Origin: Rhizomucor pusillus
Taxonomy: Eukaryota; Mucoromycota; Mucoromycetes; Mucorales; Lichtheimiaceae
Direction of reading: 5' to 3'
Assembly: GCA_900175165.2 (NCBI GenBank)
Contig: FWWN02000306.1
Span: forward strand, 1 to 60,662
DNA: 60,662 bases
Shown here: piece after piece, positions 1-11,394 of the stretch
Position numbering within the stretch: the stretch's first letter is position 1
How the letters are laid out: each line of letters starts with the position of its first letter
Position numbers and translations under genes: made by a program
The notes under the pieces: generated by a model
What the model was told of the DNA's origin: nothing
What the model saw: the letters and a program-made list of their open reading frames with translations, nothing else
Database searches by the model: none

Positions 1-337
1 TCTCAATTCTTTCCAAGTACCATTAACCTTATTTGACGGTCGTATGCCCTTCACGAGCCAACACTGCCACCTCTGTGTGCTGATCAGATATGGCTCATAT
101 ATCTATGTCTATATTGTTTTCATTTCAAAGGTACATATGTCCAAGCATGATCATAACAGGCTCTAATTCCAAGCAGAGAAGACGGGAAATGCCGGGGAAG
201 ATGGTTGTTTCACTCTTTATCTGCATGAAAAAATCAAGCTTCAGGCGCCATCAGACTCTCTTTTTCCGTGAATCATCTTCTTTTCCAGCAAAGCTTATGA
301 CACGCAGGAAGAAAAAGACTCAAAAAGCAGCCAGACA
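1..337. other. Left edge, no supported gene
   Basis: I see no recognisable exon, RNA gene or repeat here. Short open frames exist on the plus strand but lack any family resemblance. This is probably the upstream flank of the broken element-like gene that follows. Confidence 0.5.
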
Positions 338-3290
338 GTGTTACTGAGAGCTGATAAATCCAACAAAAGCACCATGTCTCGCGAGAAACAGCTGCAAACA
401 TTCATACAGTTAAAAAAGATAGTTGCAGATTATGACAAATTCAAACAGAACGAAGAAAAAGAGACGAAAAACAAATTGATGAAGAGCAAAAGAGTACATC
501 GAGGTACCTGGGAAATCGCTGACGTGGCTGCACAAGCCGATTTCGTGAACAAGAATTTTGAACGAATATCGTTATCAACGACTGTAATCGAAAGGCAACC
601 CACAAGGCATCCTGAGATTCGCACTTGTTCTGTCAAAATTCAAAGACTACTGCAAACAAATCTGGACGAAGAGACTCTCGATATATTTTATAGCACTATA
701 CAGAACGTGTCAATCGGATTAACAAATAACATCGCAGAACTCGCCGCCCTGGTTCGCGCCACAGCATATCAATATGTTAGCAAGGGAATAGAGCCCTTCA
801 ACATTCTCGATCTGGTACCGGAATGCAAAATAAGAGACAAGACCTTGCTTGATTCACAAAATTATCTGCCATTCGGCACCCCATTAAGTCCTTTTGAAGA
901 TAATCAAGAGGATCACGAAAAGCTCTTCTCCCAGGAACATTTGCAATATCTGCATCAACGATATTTGGGCCATTCAGAATTGAAGGAAGCCACCGGGCAC
1001 AAACTCTGGGATTAGCTAAAGATACCATGGATGCCCCAAAATCCCCAAAGGGCATGTCGAATATGGTTATTGCACGGTTCAGAACTTCGCGAAAGATATG
1101 GCAAACATCTGGAACGGAAAGACCTTCAAGAAGGCTTTAGAGTATCTAGTCCGGATATTGCTGCGGCTGCACTTGGCACCACGACGAGAAGAGGGCTACA
1201 AAAGACTCCTCGGCAAGCTTGCAGACGAGCGCGCTAAGCAAGCGAATCAAAATAGCAACAGAAATATACGACAAACGCAACACCCTTTGCACAGAAAAGA
1301 GCAGAATTATATGGAGAAATGCGAGAGACGTATGGCTGAAGCATGGTCTGATGAAGAGAAGCAAAAATGGGCATCGAGAAGATATGGCAGCCAGAAGCGG
1401 TTGAACAAAATAGCTGAAGATTGGGATAGACGTCTCGCTGCAAATAATGTAAATGATCATACCTTCCAAGGTTCAAACCTCTATGTTACTTACTACCATT
1501 TCAGCAGAGTAATTGTATCAACGAAGCTGTTGCTATCCTTGGCGCTGAGGAAAACAAGCAGGTATGCAATGATTATGTTTACTTTGGTCATCAAATCTTA
1601 CCAAAGGAGGTAGGTCGCTGTTACTGGCGCCAATGATAACGAGGATGACAGATCTCCAGACGATGATGAAGCTAAGATGAAACGATGAAGGTACAAATCA
1701 TATCCATATTCAACAGTTTCCTTACGACTTAATCTTGTTATAGATCAATTTGGCAGAGGCGATGCAGGATGCAGGATACAATGAAGACGAAGTCATAGAA
1801 ACGCGCGAAGACGTTTCTGATGACGAGGATAATAGCTCTGTGACAGAACAAAGCATAGTGAACAATCACTCCAAAGAACCCTCATCAAGGAGAATCCAAC
1901 AGCTGAAAGGATTCACCAAAAAGCTGCTGATGTCTCAGGACGAATTACCGGAGAAAGATCAACTGCGTACTATTTGGACTGGTGATGAACGACTTACGGA
2001 TACAGAAACTGAAGCGATCCACACCATTATAAGCAAACTGCTACCGTTTATACCTCGCACAAAACACATTACTGATATGCTGCCATTCGTCATGTTGGCA
2101 AATTCTATACTCAGGGTAACTGGCTATCACCAATTTGTCCGAGAAATTTCTCCAATGGTTTCCGCAGGTTCCATACATTCAGTGAGAGTGGATGCGACAG
2201 CGCTGTACGAGATGTTTGGCTCAAGAGATGCTCCTTTTCAACTATACGATGGAAATGACAATTCTATCAGAAACGTAAACGATGCACGCTCAAACAAGGA
2301 AGCTGTCTTTGGCAGCTTTTTCGATAGAGCGAAGATTCACGAGTTATGCGGAACCCATGGTCTACAATTTGAACACTGTATAGACGTGACATCGTTCAAT
2401 GTTGCAAGACTCCATGGAGCAACTAACAAAGGTGCTCCCAAAGCTTGCAAGGAGTCGTTTTTTACGCCCACTCCATTGGATGGAATGGAAAAAAAAAAAC
2501 GATTTAATGACTTGCATCGGGACATGGGAGGATCGTATTTCGGCGTTTCAAGAGAGAAACAAGGAGTTGAATATGCGAAAGCATACATCCATCAGAACAT
2601 TAAGCAAGGCTAAACAAGAAGGAGCAAAGCGTGCAGACCTGAAATCTTTACAGTTGGCAAGAACTGAAGCACAGCATGAAGTAGTGAAGAACCAGCTAGC
2701 CCTGAAGGACCTTCGTGCTCCGTTCAACAAGCGAAATGGACACTAAAAAACCACGAAAACAAGCGCAACAAAGGCGATAGTGGTAAAGAACGAGAGAGGA
2801 TCACAAGGCCCACATTGGTGCACCATGCATGTGAAGAGAGAAACGATTGTTTGGATCTATCAAGATTAGAAAAGGAGACAGCAGAATCGTCCAGGAAGTT
2901 TGCATTCAGCGGGACCGATTGCGGTATCGTAAAGATGTCAGTTACGGTACCGATGTCATTGCAACAATATCGACATCATATCGAGCTGTACAACCGGTTT
3001 CAACCGTTATCGACCAAAGGAGGAAGATGATGACGATAATAGGAATGGCAACGACGAGCTAACCTCCCAAAGGTGCAACGACTTGCTTAGATTACCAAAG
3101 CCTTCGAAAATTTCATCCAAGCATATGTATAATAAGGCAATGGTGTACAAGAATGCCAAGTATCGAGAGAAGAGAAAAGCTCGAAATCCAGAGGTCCGAG
3201 AAGCGGAAGAAGACATTGCAAAAAACAACAATATCACAATGCAAAGTCTGTAGAAGATGTTCCCAATTGGCAGAAGGTATAATTGATGCT
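338..3290 (+). pseudogene. Degenerate mobile-element gene, possibly Fanzor/TnpB-like (RuvC-I remnant)
   Basis: Several long plus-strand open frames follow one another but are broken by stops and frame changes: 338-1015, 1098-1613, 1750-2613, 2399-2746, 2815-3030 and about 3120-3253. They read like one large protein. A Lys/Glu-rich N-terminal helical part is followed by an acidic linker near residue DDEDNSS, a middle domain (FGSFFDRAKIHELCGTHG), and then FSGTDCGIVKMSVTVPM at about 2905-2960. The GTDxG followed by a hydrophobic stretch looks like the first RuvC catalytic motif (D-x-G). From memory, multi-copy Mucoralean proteins carry this order and end in a Cys4 zinc finger and a RuvC-III Arg-Asp motif, as in TnpB/Fanzor nucleases. 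That C-terminal part is absent here, so the copy is 3' truncated as well as frameshifted. A possible intron runs from about 1561 to 1743. The family assignment is inference; the broken state is seen directly. Confidence 0.4.
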
Positions 3291-3887
3291 GAATACAAGC
3301 AACTCCTCTGACATCATTAGTAATAATTGGACTTCACAGTTATGTATCTTTCAGTAAAACTCACAGTGCTGAAATGTTAGGCAATGATGCTCAGGAGGAT
3401 TCTGTCGAAGGGACAGATATACAATCTTCACTAGATGAATGTAAGTTTTCCATCGATAAGCCTACATGAAACAAGTGCACTGATTTTTTAAGTATAGGAG
3501 AGGTAAGAAAGTAGAAGGCTACATGTACGTTAAAGCCAATGGCTTATCAATTCTTGTACTATATGCGGCCTGGGGTGTCCTCTTGCGCTGGCTCTGCTTG
3601 CACGCTCGCACGAATATCGCAAGCGTAAGTCGTCAAACTTCAGTTAGATGACAGTGGTCCAACGTTAATTCGATTTTTGTAGGCGCAAAATGTAGCCAAC
3701 TAAAAGCGCAAAAGGATTTTCCAGACCGCGCAAATATTTCCTCAAAATCCAGTATGTCTGGCGAGGGAAGACATCCCTGAGTGCATGATGGGTCAAGGCT
3801 CCACCCGGAGGCTTAGCAGCCGCTTGGGAACTTCCTCAATTTTTGGATGGACGGGCTCGGTCAGTCCAATCCTCCTTATTGCACAAT
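3291..3887. other. Intergenic, 5' flank of eIF3i
   Basis: No gene is recognised. One open patch (about 3368-3440, acidic, followed by GTAAGT) could be a leftover exon of the upstream broken gene. The rest should hold the promoter and 5' leader of the eIF3i gene. I could not identify a TATA box with confidence. Confidence 0.4.
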
Positions 3888-5006
3888 ATGCGGCCCATCT
3901 TGCTTCAAGGTCACACCCGTTCACTGACGCAGATCAAATACAACAAGGAGGGCGATTTGCTGTTCTCTGTCAGCAAGGATAAAGTTGTTAACGTCTGGTA
4001 CTCACACAACGGCGAACGACTCGGCACTTACAACGGACATGCCGGTAGTGTCTGGACCGTCGATGTCAACTGTATGTTTAGCGATAGTTTAGGAAAAAGA
4101 ATGCAGATTGCGTTGGAGTATAGCTAATATTTGCCATGATTAGCCACGACGAGCTTGTTGATTACTGGTTCAGCCGACAACACAGCCAAACTGTGGGAGG
4201 TACAAACAGGTCGCTGTCTCAAGACCTGGGAGTTCAAGACCGCAGTAAAACGTGTAGAGTTCAGCGAAGATGATACTATGGTTCTGTGCGTAACAGAAGA
4301 ACGAATGGGGTACTCTGGCTCTATCACTGTTCTTCCTATCAACCCTGACGTCAACGGCAAGCGTAAGTTTCGTGAAAGCTCAAGTGAGAAAGGAGAAGAA
4401 AAGATTTAACGCGGCATCTTGCTAGAATCTGACGAACCTATTGTTCAAATTGTCAACGATGGACCGAAGGCGGTTGTAGCATGCTGGGGATATCTCAACA
4501 AGTACATTGTGAGTGGACACGTAGACGGCACCATCTGTCAATGGAACTGGAAGAACCGCGAGAAGATCCACTCTGTTAAAGGACACGAAGACAACATTTC
4601 CGATATGCAGATGAGCACCGACCGCACCTACTTTATTACCACCTCCAAGGATAAAACGGCAAAGATCTTCGATTCCGATACGCTTGAAAACTTGAAGACT
4701 TACCAAACAGATGCACCTCTCAACTCAGCATCGATCACGCCTAAATACCAAGAGTTTGTCATTCTTGGCGGTGGTCAGGATGCCATGAGCGTCACAACTA
4801 CTTCTGCCCGTGCCGGTAAATTCGAGTGCAGATTCTACCACAAGATTTTGGAGGAAGAGGTTGGCCGAGTGCGCGGCCATTTTGGCCCTATCAACACGAT
4901 TGCCGTACATCCAGATGGCAAGAGCTACTCTAGCGGTGGTGAGGACGGCTACGTACGTGTACATCATTTCGACCCTGATTATTTCAAGTTCAAGATCGAA
5001 GCATAA
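3888..5006 (+). CDS. TIF34: Eukaryotic translation initiation factor 3 subunit I (WD40)
   Basis: This is eIF3i, a seven-bladed WD40 propeller in the eIF3 complex that helps bind mRNA and the 43S complex in the cytosol. Exons are 3888-4071, 4144-4362 and 4426-5006, both introns GT-AG, giving 327 aa, the usual family length. The start [19 protein letters not shown] is the family's characteristic N terminus. An upstream in-frame non-ATG extension was rejected for that reason. WD-type repeats are visible at [73 protein letters not shown] and [19 protein letters not shown]. The C terminus FKFKIEA is complete. Nothing looks damaged. Confidence 0.95.
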
Positions 5007-5772
5007 TCATCTTCCTTCCTTTCATTTCTTCTATCTTTTGGTCTTATTTCCCTCAATAAAGTCGAAAGCAGGAATCATGTAGCTCGAAATGAGTACTGCA
5101 TGGTGTTTGCATGAACATAATACGATGTCTATGGATACCATTGAAATGAAGACTTGGAAACGCCATCATGAATAGTTTGATGCACGTCATCTAAATAACT
5201 CAGGACACACTAGGGAAATACGATGAAACGTAATTGGAAATTGACGGCTACAGTAAGTGAACGATCTAAGAAAGTCTTAGTTATTACCTTCAAGCATTAG
5301 GGGTGATCATGTATTGTTAGATATTACACGGTGATAGCTTCAACGTGCTGAATCAATTGTATGAATGTACTGGAGGCGCACGTATGTAGAATATGATGTC
5401 ATTAATGGGTGTTAATCGGAGGCGTCCATCTGTGGACAATGTGTCCATTAATGGACACACTTTGAGCTCACATATCTCTCCGACACGAAGTCATCTTGAC
5501 ACCATTCTTTAGTAAACTTAACATTGGTATCTGAAAAATATCCAGATTTAATTTGACAATGGAAGTTGATGAGTTTTCGGGATTTCATGAGATGTCCATT
5601 AGTGGACAGTAAAGGAGGATCACTTGAACAATGTTATACCCGGTCAATACTCATGAAATTTTCAGTAAATGTAAGATGTTTAGTATAATTTATTGTAATT
5701 TGCCTCCATCGCCGTAAAGCCATTGATTAGTTTTCGCTTCGTCTCGCTTTGTCAGATTCGTGTGAGAGTGCT
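5007..5772. other. Intergenic after eIF3i
   Basis: This is AT-rich sequence with no gene that I can support. AATAAA at about 5055 is a plausible polyadenylation signal for eIF3i. The interval contains the three near-palindromic GTCCAT..TGGAC boxes listed separately. Confidence 0.5.
5424..5607. repeat. Cluster of three GTCCATnnnTGGAC palindromes, possible MITE or transposon-end remnant
   Basis: Three 14-nt inverted repeats of one motif occur at 5424-5437 (GTCCATCTGTGGAC), 5443-5456 (GTCCATTAATGGAC, extended to an 18-nt perfect palindrome at 5441-5458) and 5594-5607 (GTCCATTAGTGGAC). The last two are about 150 bp apart and could be the ends of a short non-autonomous element, or binding sites for a dimeric protein. 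No coding sequence lies between them. The repeats are seen directly; the element interpretation is inference. Confidence 0.5.
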
Positions 5773-6931
5773 TCCACATGACCAGAAAAAAAAAACTTAT
5801 TTTGTTCTTGCCCCATCAACGCAACTTCACTTCTTTACTCTTATGTTTCATAGTTAAATGTATGGTTTGGACATGAAATTATGCTTCTTCACTTCCAAGG
5901 AATCCATACGTACTCGTTGCATCTCTGTAAGACGACTATGTGTTGACCTGTGCAAGTACACGGACTGCCAGCCAACAACAATTCAAACACCATCTGTCAA
6001 GCAGAGATTACAACTGCTTTTCGTTGTGAGCTCCCCTTAGGGTAGTCGCGGCGTTGGCTCAAAAACGTCAAGCAGTACGGGCTTACTTTCTTGATGCCAT
6101 CCAGTATCGATGCGCCGGCGGGTGCGCTGTAAAAATTGTGTGTCAGAGTAATGAGCCCTTTTCTTCTAGTCACTACACAACGAGGTGCTCAAAGAAATAT
6201 GCCTGCTCCAATGTTTGGAAAATGAAGACAACGGAGCGATTGTTTAAAGAATTTGTCAAGGGAGATAATGATAGACTCTGATAAGGAAGATTGTCTGTTG
6301 TTATAGAAGTTTATTCCATAGACGCGTTATAAACATGGTCATTCGTCGGTTTTGGCTGGAAGGATAAAGGCTGCTGTGACACCGGGCTCTGTCAAGCCGC
6401 CCCTCCAAAACGCAAGTAAAGACGTTACAGAGTAGAGAAATGGAAAGCAGGCAGGCATGCCATTTCGTCCTCCATGATCAAAAGGCAGAAGGGAAAACAG
6501 CCTTAAGACCAAAAGACGTTTACACGATTTATGTTTATTCCTTCTTGACAAGAAAAAAGCTAAAACTGTGGCAACTGCTCTTGACATTGTTGAGTCAAGG
6601 CAATAAGGTGTTAAAAAATTGGGGCTTTCGTCCCCTTCCCTTTACCCCTTCGCTACCTTTCTCACGATGAGTGAGGCCAGTGGATCCCCCGTGCAAGTCT
6701 GGTGGCCAGCCTCGTTGCAAAGCCNGGCTGTTTATTTTTTTGTTTTCATGAGCTTGTGGTAACATTTTCGCATTTGGGCCTCTCTTTGATATCATATGAA
6801 AGCTGGGCGAATTTTATGACATAGGGCAGTTCAAAGGTATCATTCAATACGGAAAATTGAGGTAATTACATTGTAGCAAAGTCTCGAAGGCGTCAAACTC
6901 GTTTACGTTCCTTGTAGGTGCGTCTCGGAGT
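5773..6931 (+). repeat. Dispersed repeat copy A, about 1.16 kb
   Basis: This sequence reappears in inverted orientation at 34141-35202. Homology begins at TCCACATGACCA (about 5773) and ends at GTAGGTGCGTC (about 6931). The last 300 bp (about 6600-6900) is nearly identical between copies, while the first part is visibly more diverged with indels. No transposase was recognised. Two frames stay open in both copies: a plus-strand Cys-rich frame containing TRCSKKYACSNVWKMKTTE (about 6180-6240), and a minus-strand frame, FDAFETLLQCNYLNFPY then stop, at about 6844-6900. The single N at 6725 lies inside the repeat and aligns to a C in copy B, as expected from mixed reads of a multi-copy element. Confidence 0.8.
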
Positions 6932-7579
6932 CTAAAACGGTCCCTGCTCCTCCCTAGTTTTCATCCTTTGGCCAGCAAGTGTCAGCAAATCTGGTAAGAT
7001 TTGCGATGGTCCCACTGCCACCATCATACTTTGCTGTGCATGTATGTCGTTATTTTTGATCGTTTTCGGTATGTCGTCGTATTATTATGGAAGAAGAAGA
7101 ATGCAGCTGTTTATTGAATGATGGTGAGATACGTAGCATAACGGTGTTACTATTATTTTATGGAGCAGCCTTCCTGCAAAAACGCAGGTTCAGTAAGCAT
7201 ACCACGGACAGAGTGATGCATCGCTGCTTTAGCAACCAATAATGTATTTTATTGCTCTCGCGGAAGATGTCAAATATCCGCCTGCGAGTTTGATGCGACA
7301 TAGCTGTTTGCAAAAACGTAGCAACAGTCTATAGGAGACAAATGCAGAGGTATTACACCTCGTTACGTGAAACATTGACGAAGATTGCTTGCTACTAATA
7401 TGACATTTTAGATTTTGTAGCTCTCACTTTGGATGATTGCTGCATGATACATATTTACATCTGAGACGAAGATAGAACGGTCAACGGACTAGAATATGTC
7501 ACAGAATATAGGCCAGTACCGAACAACAAAAAAATAAACTATATAGTTACTTCTCCTCTTTATTCGACTGTTTTTTCTC
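6932..7579. other. Intergenic, nothing recognised
   Basis: I found no recognisable gene, RNA or repeat on either strand between repeat copy A and the small minus-strand candidate gene. Confidence 0.4.
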
Positions 7580-7762
7580 TCAAGCCTTAGACATAGCTTC
7601 AAAAGTTGGATCAAGCATCCCTGCGACCCTTTTATTATCTACCCCGCCGCGGCTGCCCTACCCGACGCAGAGAAATAGTCTACTGAATCAAGGAAAGATG
7701 TACTGTAAACTTACCTTAATGTCTTTTAGGATTCGTTTGGTTGTATTTTCTGAATAACGCAT
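7580..7762 (-). CDS. Candidate 41-aa protein from two small exons, unknown function
   Basis: On the minus strand, an ATG at 7762 opens 16 codons (MRYSENTTKRILKDIK), exon 7715-7762. It stops at a good donor (AAG|GTAAGT), followed by a 57-nt intron ending in TAG. The second exon, 7580-7657, continues in phase and ends LDPTFEAMSKA stop. The intron size and sites match those of the certain genes around it, and the peptide is a well-behaved hydrophilic sequence. I do not recognise the family. Part of the interval could instead be leader or UTR sequence of something else. Expression data or conservation of the two exons in a related species would settle it. Confidence 0.4.
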
Positions 7763-8110
7763 GCTCAGGCTCACAAAGTAATTATGGAATGCAACGATAT
7801 GGGCCTATCAGCGGCATGATTGGGTTAGCCTCGCCCCTCCCCTGGCATAGTCGCTCTGCCAATCAGCAGCAATGTGCATATACGCAACAGCAGCAGCAAC
7901 AATAGCACCGAAGTTGCAGCTTTGTTCAACCGGATATTGCGATATCAGCCTGAATGGGTTGAAATGGGCGGGCCAATCCCCTAAGCTTTGCGCCGTTTCA
8001 AATCACCAATTGACTCTGTCGCATGCTCATTTTTTACTGCATTGTGACTTGCTCTTTTTTCCTTTTTGTAAAAATCCATTGTCGAGTCAGTTTTCTCAAC
8101 TAAGCTCTGC
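7763..8110. other. Promoter region of NOP14
   Basis: No gene is seen. CCAAT-type boxes occur on the plus strand at about 7858 and 7972 (GCCAATC), and a CAG/CAA-rich patch lies at about 7890. The interval separates the small minus-strand candidate from NOP14 and may serve both. Confidence 0.4.
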
Positions 8111-11100
8111 ATGGCGAAGCACCAAGGGACTCAGGCACAAGCGAGCGGTGGATCAGCGCTGAAACGATTGCGAAAGTCGTTGCAAGCAGCAGGCGTCGTT
8201 GGTAATCAGTCGAAAGCCAGCCGATCAAAGAAGGACAGAAAGAAAGGCAAACCGACAGAGGCCGGCAAAAATGATACAGCCGAGAAATTGCGAGTGATTC
8301 GAGAAGAATTCAACCCTTTTGAGATCAAAGCAACGAGACAAAAGTTCGATGTTGTCAACCGTAAAGTCAAGGGAGCGGCCGGAAAACCAGCATTAAACAA
8401 GCAGATCGGTGAAGAAAACGTAAGACCATTGCTCCCAGGATATTTCCAGCGGCCACACACTGATCGCTTTACTTGGATGTATGTAGCGTAAGAAGACACT
8501 GCTTGTTGAAATGAAAAGTAAAGGCCATGTCGGTGGCATCATCGATAAACGTTTCGGTGAAAACAACCCTCACTTGACGCCGGAAGAAAAGATGCTTGAA
8601 CGTTTCACTCGTGAAAGACAGGTAAGCTCGGATGCAGATACAGCGGCATGGAAACATATCCTCATACAAAGATCCTAGAAACATGCAAAGCAAGCAACGT
8701 CCATGTTCAATCTAGATGACGATGATGAAGACATCCAACTTACTCATTACGGTCAATCTCTTGCAGAAATCGATGATTTTGACGATACTGGATTACGTCT
8801 GAGCGATGATGAAGACGATAAAGGCCAGTTGAGCAAAGAAATGGTGTCGCAAATGCATTTCGGTGGTTTCGAAGACGGCCAGCAGACAACCGAAGATGGA
8901 AAACCCAAGTCTCGTTCAGAAATCATGAAAGAAATCATTGCAAAGAGCAAATTCTATAAAGTTAGTCGGAAAATCAGGTGTATTGTGAGAGAATGGATTG
9001 GTATTAATCAAAATTTCAAATGTAGCATGAGCGTCAGATGGCGAAGCAAGAGGACGAAGCCTTGCGTCAAGATTTGGATGAAGAATTGGACGAAATTCGT
9101 GACTTACTGGATATGAAGTCAAAGAGAAAACCTCTTGCACCACAGTCAGCTTTGTTTGCCAAGGTAAAATAATTATAAACAGTGTGCTGGTGATATGACG
9201 GCTGACAATGTAACTTTCAAGGCCGAGTCCGCGGCTGAAAAGCAGGAAGGGGAAAAGGAAGAAAAGATCAATGATTATGAAGATTACGACAAAGCGTTAC
9301 GAGAGCTTGCCCATGATCGACGAGCCATGGCTACAGACAGAACGAAGACGGAAGAGGAGATAGCCTTGGAAGAAAAAGAAAAACTTGAGAAAGCAGAGCG
9401 AGCCCGCAAGCGACGTATGGAAGGCCTCGAGTCAGAGTCAGAAGATGAAGAACCTAAACGAGGTCGCAACAAACGACGTAAGACCGGAGCGCCGCAGGGC
9501 GACGATCTTGACGACGATTACTTGGAAGAGCTTGAAGATGAAGTCAACCGTCTCGGTCAAGGTCTGACGCTTGAAGCTATCCAGAATGCGGCTGGACCAG
9601 ACGAAGAAGAAAGTGACGAAGAAGATGAAGGAGAAGAAGACGAAGATGAAGAGAGTGGAGAAAACGACGATGACGATGATGAAGCAGAATATGACGAAGA
9701 AACCGACAATGAAGATCTAGAAGACGATGAAACCCCTCAGTTTGCTGATGACGACGACGATATGAATGAGTTTGGAGCCGAGGGAAGTGTTATCAAGAAA
9801 GCTGCATCAGCTTCATCGACCAAAAAGACAAAAGCTGGCAAGACAAAGGGCGAAATACCTTACACCTTTGAATGCCCTAGCACGCATGGCGAATTTCTCG
9901 AAATTATGGAGCCGCTCAGCCACGAAGATGCACCTACGGTTGTGAAGCGTATCCGAGTGCTTTATCACCTCAAATTATCTCCTGAAAACAAGTCGAAAAT
10001 GTCGAGATTTTTATCAGTCTTAGTTGAATATTTGGGTTACGTTGCATCCACAGTGACACCTTTTCCAGCCGAAACAGTCGAGTCATTGATGCTGCAGATC
10101 TTTGAAATATCACAGCAACTGCCTGAAGCATCTGCAGATGTGTTTATTGAAAAGCTGAAACAAATCCACGGCTCAATGACCCAAAAGATGAATACGCCAG
10201 GCTCAGCGTTCCCTGATGTAGAAGACTTTACTATCCTTCGATGCCTTGGCAAAGTATTTCCTACGTCTGATTTGACTCATCCGGTCGCGACACCTGCAAT
10301 GCTCTACATGAGCCAGGCTATGGCGCTGTGCAAGATTACATCCGAAATCGATATAGGTCGAGGTCTCTTTTTGACCCTCTTGTTCCTTGAGGTAAATTTG
10401 AAGATAATGGTGCAAGAGTCGTCACAGCAAACCTAATCTTTTATCTATAGTATCAATCCGTATCCAAACGTATGATCCCTGAAGCATTAAACTTTTTACA
10501 GCGAAGCCTCTACCTACTCGCCCCGGAACATATCTTTAAAGATAACGTTCCTGGCAATTTCCCATTACCGGAGGCAGGAAAGGTCAACCTGCATATCACA
10601 GACACGCTCGGAAATGGCATTGCAAATGTGCGTGCATTCTCTCTGGAGGAGATGGGCGTTGAAACCGTTGAAGAACAAGACAAGCAAGAACTTCGTTTAT
10701 CATTGGTACAGGGCAGCATACGCATTATGAGCAGATATTTACAACTATACGCATCCACACCTGCATTCGTCGAAATATTTGAACCTATTCTCAATTTTGT
10801 TTCGAAATTGACACAAGTATCATGGCATCCGAATATCCAGGTACGAACACTTTTAAAGTTACAGCTGTTCCGTCGTTGATGTAAGGAGCGCGCCAATTGC
10901 TAACTTAACATCTTTCAACCAGGAACTGTTGGTGAATCTTCAGGACAGATTACAGAAACAAATTAAATTCTGCAAAGACAAACGTGCCAAGACACCCATC
11001 AAAATGCAACAGCATCGCCCGATACCCATTGCACAGCATTTGCCCAAGTTTGAAAAGGGCTATTCTATGGACAAGCATTACGATCCTGATCGTGAGCGTG

Positions 11101-11318
11101 CAGAGCTCAACAAGCTTAAAGCTCAAGTCAAGAAAGAGAAGAAGGGTGCCATGCGTGAACTTCGCAAGGATAACATGTTTATGGCGAGAGAGAAGCTGAA
11201 GGCTCGCAAGCAGCAAGACGAAGAGTACAAGAAGAAGATGAACAGCGTGATGGCTCTTCTTGAAAGCGAACAAGCAGAGAAGAAACGCATGGACAAGAAA
11301 AAACGAAAATTGATGTAA
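8111..11318 (+). CDS. NOP14: Nucleolar protein 14 (U3 snoRNP / SSU processome)
   Basis: NOP14 is a core small-subunit processome protein needed for 18S rRNA maturation in the nucleolus. Exons are 8111-8419, 8487-8621, 8679-8960, 9026-9163, 9222-10391, 10451-10840 and 10923-11318, all GT-AG. They translate to 939 aa, slightly long for the family. Evidence includes the N-terminal [18 protein letters not shown], then [20 protein letters not shown] and [16 protein letters not shown], all typical of NOP14. A long Asp/Glu-rich stretch sits near residues 400-470 and a basic C-terminal helix ends in [12 protein letters not shown]. The second exon's acceptor was placed so that the family's [11 protein letters not shown] runs through. 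The gene is complete. Its stop lies 76 bp from the stop of the convergent forkhead gene. Confidence 0.95.
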
Positions 11319-11394
11319 AATAATAAAAATGACAAATATATCTGTACGAAGAATAAAGACAAAGCAACGAACAAATAGTAGTGATACTGAAAGA

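Noticed and set aside
5441..5458. Rho-independent-type terminator hairpin
   Set aside because: This is eukaryotic Pol II sequence; the palindrome recurs as a motif and lacks a following T-run.
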